A DNA stretch of 12,203 bases from contig JAAAVE010000186.1 of assembly GCA_015679605.1 (NCBI GenBank), forward strand, positions 15,445 to 27,647, written 5' to 3'. Position numbers and translations under genes: made by a program. This DNA comes from Podila epigama (Eukaryota; Mortierellomycota; Mortierellomycetes; Mortierellales; Mortierellaceae). Shown piece by piece: positions 8,424 to 12,203 of the stretch; the stretch's first letter is position 1, and each line of letters begins with the position of its first letter. Below the pieces are notes generated by a model. The model was not told where the DNA came from and ran no database searches. It saw nothing but the letters and a program-made list of their open reading frames with translations.

Positions 8424-8456
8424 AATGAGAAGAAGAACATCACTCTTCTTCTCATT
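8424..8456 (+). promoter_or_regulatory. 12-bp perfect hairpin just upstream of the Mso1-like start codon
   Basis: AATGAGAAGAAG (8424-8435) and CTTCTTCTCATT (8445-8456) are exact reverse complements separated by a 9-base loop. The 3' foot is 12 bases before the ATG at 8469. In the mRNA this would be a stable stem in the 5' leader, able to slow scanning ribosomes. Its presence favours 8469 over the in-frame ATG at 8409 as the start. Confidence 0.6.
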
Positions 8457-8468
8457 TCCAATTCCACA

Positions 8469-10052
8469 ATGTCAATGACTCATAACTATTTTCAAGCACA
8501 TACAGCCCATCTGCCCAGGGACCATCTTCAAAGTGGCCCAGTCATCCCGCCACGAACGCAGTACCACCAACAGCAACAATATCTTCAGCAACATCATCAT
8601 CAGTATCAACAACAACTGCGCCAGTATAGGCCAAAGCAAAAGATTCAACACAACTTATACAATTCATCTTCCCAGTCGTCAGCATCTTTGCCATCCTCAA
8701 CAGCAACGTTAGTATCAACATCAACATCATCCGTACAGTCAACAGAGACCAAAGGAGGAAGAGGAGGAGGAGGGACAATCTCACATTCTCGCAGCGGGTC
8801 TAGTGGCCATGGGTACAGCAACACCTACAAGCACACTCATGACAGTGACTCGTCACCATCAACTCACGCGCCAAAAAGCAGCACAGTCTCATCTCCTAGC
8901 CAGTCCAGCAAGGGCTCAGTCGCATCCTCGTTCCAAGAGCGGATGATGGAACGCGACCGAGAAAACCGTCTGCGGGAACGACAAGAACGAGATGCAGCAG
9001 CAAGAGCAATCCGTCAAGGTTTGGGGCAAATTTTTTTTTAATGCCATGAACAAACTTCGAAGCTCCGCTTATTGCGCATTGACCTAACAGAATTGATTTC
9101 ATTGTAAAAAAAACAAAAAAAAAAAAATCTGGGGGGATAAAAAAAATAGATCCTACGTTAGATAGCCTTACACAGAGCGTGTCTGCTTCTAGTACACCAG
9201 CTACCGTCCAAAGCACGGGAACCACCATCTGGAACAAACTACGAGCGGCCAAGGACATCATCAACACTGCAGTGACAGGCGAGGAACGATGGTCAGGTAA
9301 GAACATGTGTAGTATTTATGCGATAAGCATATTACTAGTCAATTTAGAGTCAGAGTTGAAAGAAGCTGTCACTCACTGCATTATGCATTTCAAACATAGA
9401 TTCAGACGATTCAGATTACGAAGGAGAAGAGTCCCACGTTACTCGAATGTTACGTGAATACAAGGAGAAAAAGGAGACCGATGCAATTGCTCAAAAGATC
9501 TTGGAGCTGGAGATGACGCCTTACAGTCCGCTCACAAAGTCTCAGTCTGCAGGCAATGGCAGGAGCCATTACCGGCGTCATGACTTTCAAGAATCTGACT
9601 CGTCGTCCACACCCACACCACCGACAACAGGCTTTGACCATTATGGAAGACCATTCAAGGCGCAAGGCATGACGATAGGGCATCAACATTCGCGGTCCGA
9701 GGGCAACGTTGGTAGTCAATATAAAATGCGTGCGCGGGGTGAGAGCAACGCAAGCCTCAGCAACGGGGTGAGCAACAGCAACAGCGACAAAGCTAGATTC
9801 AACCGCTACAGGACAGCCAGCGATGCAAGTCGAGACGAGGCATTGAGCCGGCTGGAGGGAAAACGCACGGCAGACGTGTTGGCGGCACAGATCAATCATC
9901 TTGGAAGCACCGGTCCAAGAGCACGCGCTCAATCGCCACATCGGGGAGTTGGTGCACGGCGTCAGATCCCCGAACTTCCATCCGTGCCTTCGCCAACACC
10001 AGCTGCGAACAGCAACATGGGAGCTTTTGTTCAGAGACAGCAGCTCCAATAA
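8469..10052 (+). CDS. Mso1/Sec1-binding-like low-complexity protein, 3 exons, 449 aa
   Basis: Probable exocytosis-related protein. Exons are 8469-9018, 9150-9296 and 9400-10052; introns are 131 nt (unusual GTTTGG donor, A-rich, ending AATAG) and 103 nt (GTAAGA). The first 180 residues are Gln/His-rich (QQQQYLQQHHHQYQQQ), then Ser/Thr/Gly-rich, ending in a charged coiled-coil-like helix (ERMMERDRENRLRERQERD). The core at about 209-260, TIWNKLRAAKDIINTAV, then DSDDSDYEGE and SHVTRMLREYKEKK, resembles the short Mso1 N-terminal domain that binds Sec1/Munc18 and membranes at sites of vesicle fusion in yeast. A basic/Ser segment RTASDASRDEALSRLEGK lies near residues 365-382, before a Pro-rich tail. 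ATG 8469 was chosen for its good context (CACAATG); in-frame ATG 8409 lies upstream of the leader hairpin in poor context and would add 20 residues. The assignment rests on pattern resemblance only, and the gene could be a lineage-specific adaptor. Confidence 0.7.
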
Positions 10053-10414
10053 CTATAACTACAGCAACAGCAGTCAGCGAGCATATTCTGATGGCGAGTG
10101 TGTGTATGTGTATGTGTACAACAGCAGGATGGCATGGCATCGTCAATTATGCAATTCCTGTTTCTCCAGTTTCAGTCGCGCCACCAAAGTAAAAAAATTT
10201 TATTTTCAAAGACGAAACGGACAACTATTATTATTTTCCTTTTCCTTTCCTTTTCCTTTCCTTTCCTTTAAACCACTTCATCCCTCTCAGTCCTTCTATC
10301 TATTCACCCCCCATTTTGCACCCCCATTCATATCCAGTACGAAAAGAACCTCGTTCTATCCTACTCTGTAAATATCTTCAACCTTTTGTACATATAATCA
10401 CCTCTAATTCAACC
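10053..10414. other. Intergenic region with (CCTTTT)n tract
   Basis: The spacer before the last gene contains a TG-rich tract near 10097-10119 (GTGTGTATGTGT type), a CCTTT/CCTTTT pyrimidine tract at 10234-10269, and a TGTAAATA element at 10367-10374. The pyrimidine tract probably sits in the promoter or leader of the gene starting at 10415. The TGTAAATA could belong to that leader or to a long 3' UTR of the preceding gene. No coding frame is supported. Confidence 0.5.
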
Positions 10415-12203
10415 ATGCAACGCAACAACGATAACAAGTTCGCCGCGGAGGACGCCGCCTTCATTGCTGAATCGACCTCGCTCAATGCCACTCAAACCCT
10501 CAACGGCAACTCGTCCCATGCAGGTATTCAAACCAATGCATCAGCCATGCGTGCAGGACGTTCGCAGGGTGAACTCGCCTATGAGGTTGCCGGACCTACC
10601 ATTGGCGGTATGCCTCGTGATGTGTCTCCCTATGATCCCGCAAAGATTGAGGTGGCCAAGGACAATCTGGTGGACAGTATGAATAAGGCTCACATCTCTT
10701 CAGACGATGGTGCCACCACGATTGTCACCAAGACCACGACCACTACGACCACCATCAAGCCAGTAGAGCCCTCGCTTGGACAATCTGTGGCCAATGCCGC
10801 CTCCAATGCAGGTGCGACTGCCGCCCATGCTGTCGGTGCCGCTGCTACTGGCGCTGTTGCCGCTGGTGCTTCGCTGGTAAATGCTGCCAAGAACATGGTC
10901 TCGAAAAACGATGAGCACTCATTGGATAGCCCTCATCCTCATCCTATTCCCATTATGTCATCATCATCATCCGTGGTAAGCATGACATGCAACAAGTGAA
11001 TTTGTAATTTTTTTTTTCTCGGATTCGATCTAAAGACAAGACACATTTATAATTTGTCCACATGACTGACACCTTCCTAATTTGTCTCTTTTGTCATAGT
11101 CGCACCCAACCAGCACGACCTACACGCCAACCTCCAGCAACATCCACAACAACTACAACACCAATGCAGTCCCTTCTTCGGTTCCCACTGGCGCCACCAT
11201 TGCCCGCGCACCAGTCAGCGCCGCTCCTACACCAGCCAACACAATGAACATTTCGTCCATGGCTCCATCCGTTTCCTATGTTGCCCCAACAACCCACATG
11301 GAACCCATCCGCTCCACTGGCTTGGACAAGTCCCCCGCTGCGTCCATACACTCGTCTGCTTCCTCCATCCGTTCCATTGGTAGTGATTCCACCCCTGTCA
11401 TCGCAACTTACTCCGAGTTCATGGCCAAGAACCCCAACAATGTGGCCACTGCAGGTGTCATCGGTTCTGCCTCGGCCACAGGTGCTGCCCCACCTGTGCA
11501 TGAGACCGTCCATGCCTCGCACAAAGGTAGCTCTGCAGCTGATAAGACATCGCCTCCATCTTCGCACTCCTCTTCTTCTGAACACCTCACTCCTTCCTCA
11601 GCCTCTGCCAAGGAAGAACACCCACGTGAGCGCCGTGGAAGTATCAGGGATAAGGTCAAGAACGTTTTCCATCGTCGCCCCTCTGCCCAGGCTCAGGAGG
11701 AAGCCGCTGCTGCTGCTGCTGCTGCCGCTGCTGCCGAAGAGGCCAAGAAACCCAAGGCTTATGATCCCAAATCAGACCGTTTCGAGGCTGTACCAGAGAC
11801 TCCCTACACGAGCTCTGGTGCGCCCAAGGCTGACCTCCACGCTGCGCCTGGTAAGCCTGCTGTCAGATTGGATGCTCATCCTACCAAGACTTTGAACCAA
11901 GGCACCAACCCCCACCCACGCTCGCGTCCTCACTCGCCTTCACTCGAAGACCAGGCCTCAAGGGCTGCAAGCACTGCCACGACGCCAGTCATTGGTGCTG
12001 CTTCTACCCTTGGTGCGACCGCCGCGGGTGCCAAGGACGCGACTGTTGGGACACTCAACAACATCTCCCAGAGTGTTTCTCCCATTGTCGCCCCTGTTGC
12101 CAATTACAACATCCCCACCGTGAGTATTTCCACTGACTCGCCAGTGATCTCTTCTATCCCAGTGATGGAGAGCACCACCGTGACCTCGACCACTTCGACT
12201 CCT
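10415..12203 (+). CDS. Large Ser/Thr/Ala-rich protein of unknown function, partial (runs off right edge)
   Basis: I do not recognise this gene. Exon 1 is 10415-10975; the intron 10976-11099 (GTAAGC..CATAG) is phase 0; exon 2 runs from 11100 through the window end with no stop, giving at least 555 residues. The N-terminal part contains GELAYEVAGPTIGG and SPYDPAKIEVAKDNLVDS, a Thr run (KTTTTTTTIKP) and an Ala/Gly helical stretch (about 132-165). The middle is Ser/Pro/Thr-rich. A basic amphipathic-looking segment, RRGSIRDKVKNVFHRRPS (365-382), carries two RRxS protein-kinase-A-type sites and is followed by an 11-residue Ala run (389-399). A second Ala/Gly segment (IGAASTLGATAAGAKDA) lies near 488-504. 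There are no transmembrane segments and no signal peptide. Most of it is probably disordered. The start ATG has good context (AACCATG) and is the first ATG after the pyrimidine-rich leader. A GTGAGT near 12119 could be a donor, but the frame stays protein-like past it. Confidence 0.75.
11704..11735 (+). repeat. Alanine-codon (GCT/GCC) microsatellite in coding sequence
   Basis: Eleven consecutive Ala codons (one GCC, six GCT, GCC, two GCT, GCC) in exon 2 of the last gene, starting within the codons after Glu-Glu. The run of six identical GCT codons makes it a likely length-variable site between strains. Confidence 0.8.

Larger units (their letters stand above)
7761..8468. other. Intergenic region between the LPMO-like and Mso1-like genes
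   Basis: About 700 bases with no gene I can support. It holds the 3' flank of the LPMO-like gene, a three-arm inverted repeat (7866-7888), a CA-rich tract (7926-7977), A-runs, and the presumed promoter and leader of the next gene, ending in a strong hairpin (8424-8456). A minus-strand open frame at 7894-8220 was considered and rejected. Confidence 0.55.

Noticed and set aside
8403-8468. Upstream in-frame extension of the Mso1-like gene, including ATG 8409
   Set aside because: Poor start context, and it would translate through the perfect leader hairpin; ATG 8469 has the better context.
9450-10049. 199-codon minus-strand open frame opposite the Mso1-like third exon
   Set aside because: Antisense shadow with Cys/Trp/Val-rich, protein-unlike content; the sense frame joins cleanly to upstream exons.
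11094-11895. Long minus-strand and +2 open frames over the last gene
   Set aside because: Overlapping shadows of the Ser/Thr/Ala-rich coding frame; their composition (Gly/Arg/Cys- or Leu/Pro-rich) reflects codon complementarity.
1-12203. CRISPR arrays, insertion sequences, retroelements, tRNA, 5S or U6 genes
   Set aside because: No spaced direct repeats, transposase or reverse transcriptase frames, terminal repeats or B-box-type motifs were found on either strand by eye.

Overview
The window reads as nuclear DNA of a filamentous fungus. All six genes are intron-bearing, with GT..AG introns of 86 to 323 nt (most 100-140), pyrimidine-rich leaders, many homopolymeric T/A tracts, and proteins of fungal character (an RGG-tailed LSM4, a secreted LPMO-like protein, an Mso1-like secretion factor). 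The style fits an early-diverging fungus (Mucoromycota/Mortierellomycota). That placement is inference, not something the sequence proves. Every gene model here was assembled by hand from splice sites and protein family resemblance.

Layout from left to right. (1) 220-1284, +, a METTL21-type protein methyltransferase in three exons. (2) 1459-2740, -, LSM4 in five exons, converging on gene 1 across a T-rich spacer; its first coding exon appears to be the ATG alone. (3) 2741-3505, a divergent promoter region shared by LSM4 and the aquaporin gene. (4) 3506-4753, +, an orthodox aquaporin in four exons with strong codon bias and two perfect Puf-type TGTAAATA elements in its 3' flank. (5) 4754-6612, a 1.86 kb spacer with no convincing gene. 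(6) 6613-7760, +, a secreted protein with an LPMO-like copper histidine brace, in four exons. (7) 7761-8468, a spacer with a CA tract, a compact three-arm inverted repeat and, just before the next start codon, a perfect 12-bp hairpin. (8) 8469-10052, +, a low-complexity protein with an Mso1/Sec1-binding-like core, in three exons. (9) 10415 to the right edge, +, a large Ser/Thr/Ala-rich protein of unknown function, cut off by the window end.

The genes are single transcription units with unrelated jobs: protein methylation, mRNA decay/splicing, water transport, a secreted copper protein, exocytosis, and an unknown. Nothing suggests a biosynthetic cluster, a mobile element or a defence island. 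The items most worth a second look are the divergent LPMO-like protein, the ATG-only exon and stop-free intron of LSM4, the leader hairpin of the Mso1-like gene, the paired Puf sites of the aquaporin, and the repeated Ala/Gly helical segments and PKA-type sites of the last protein.
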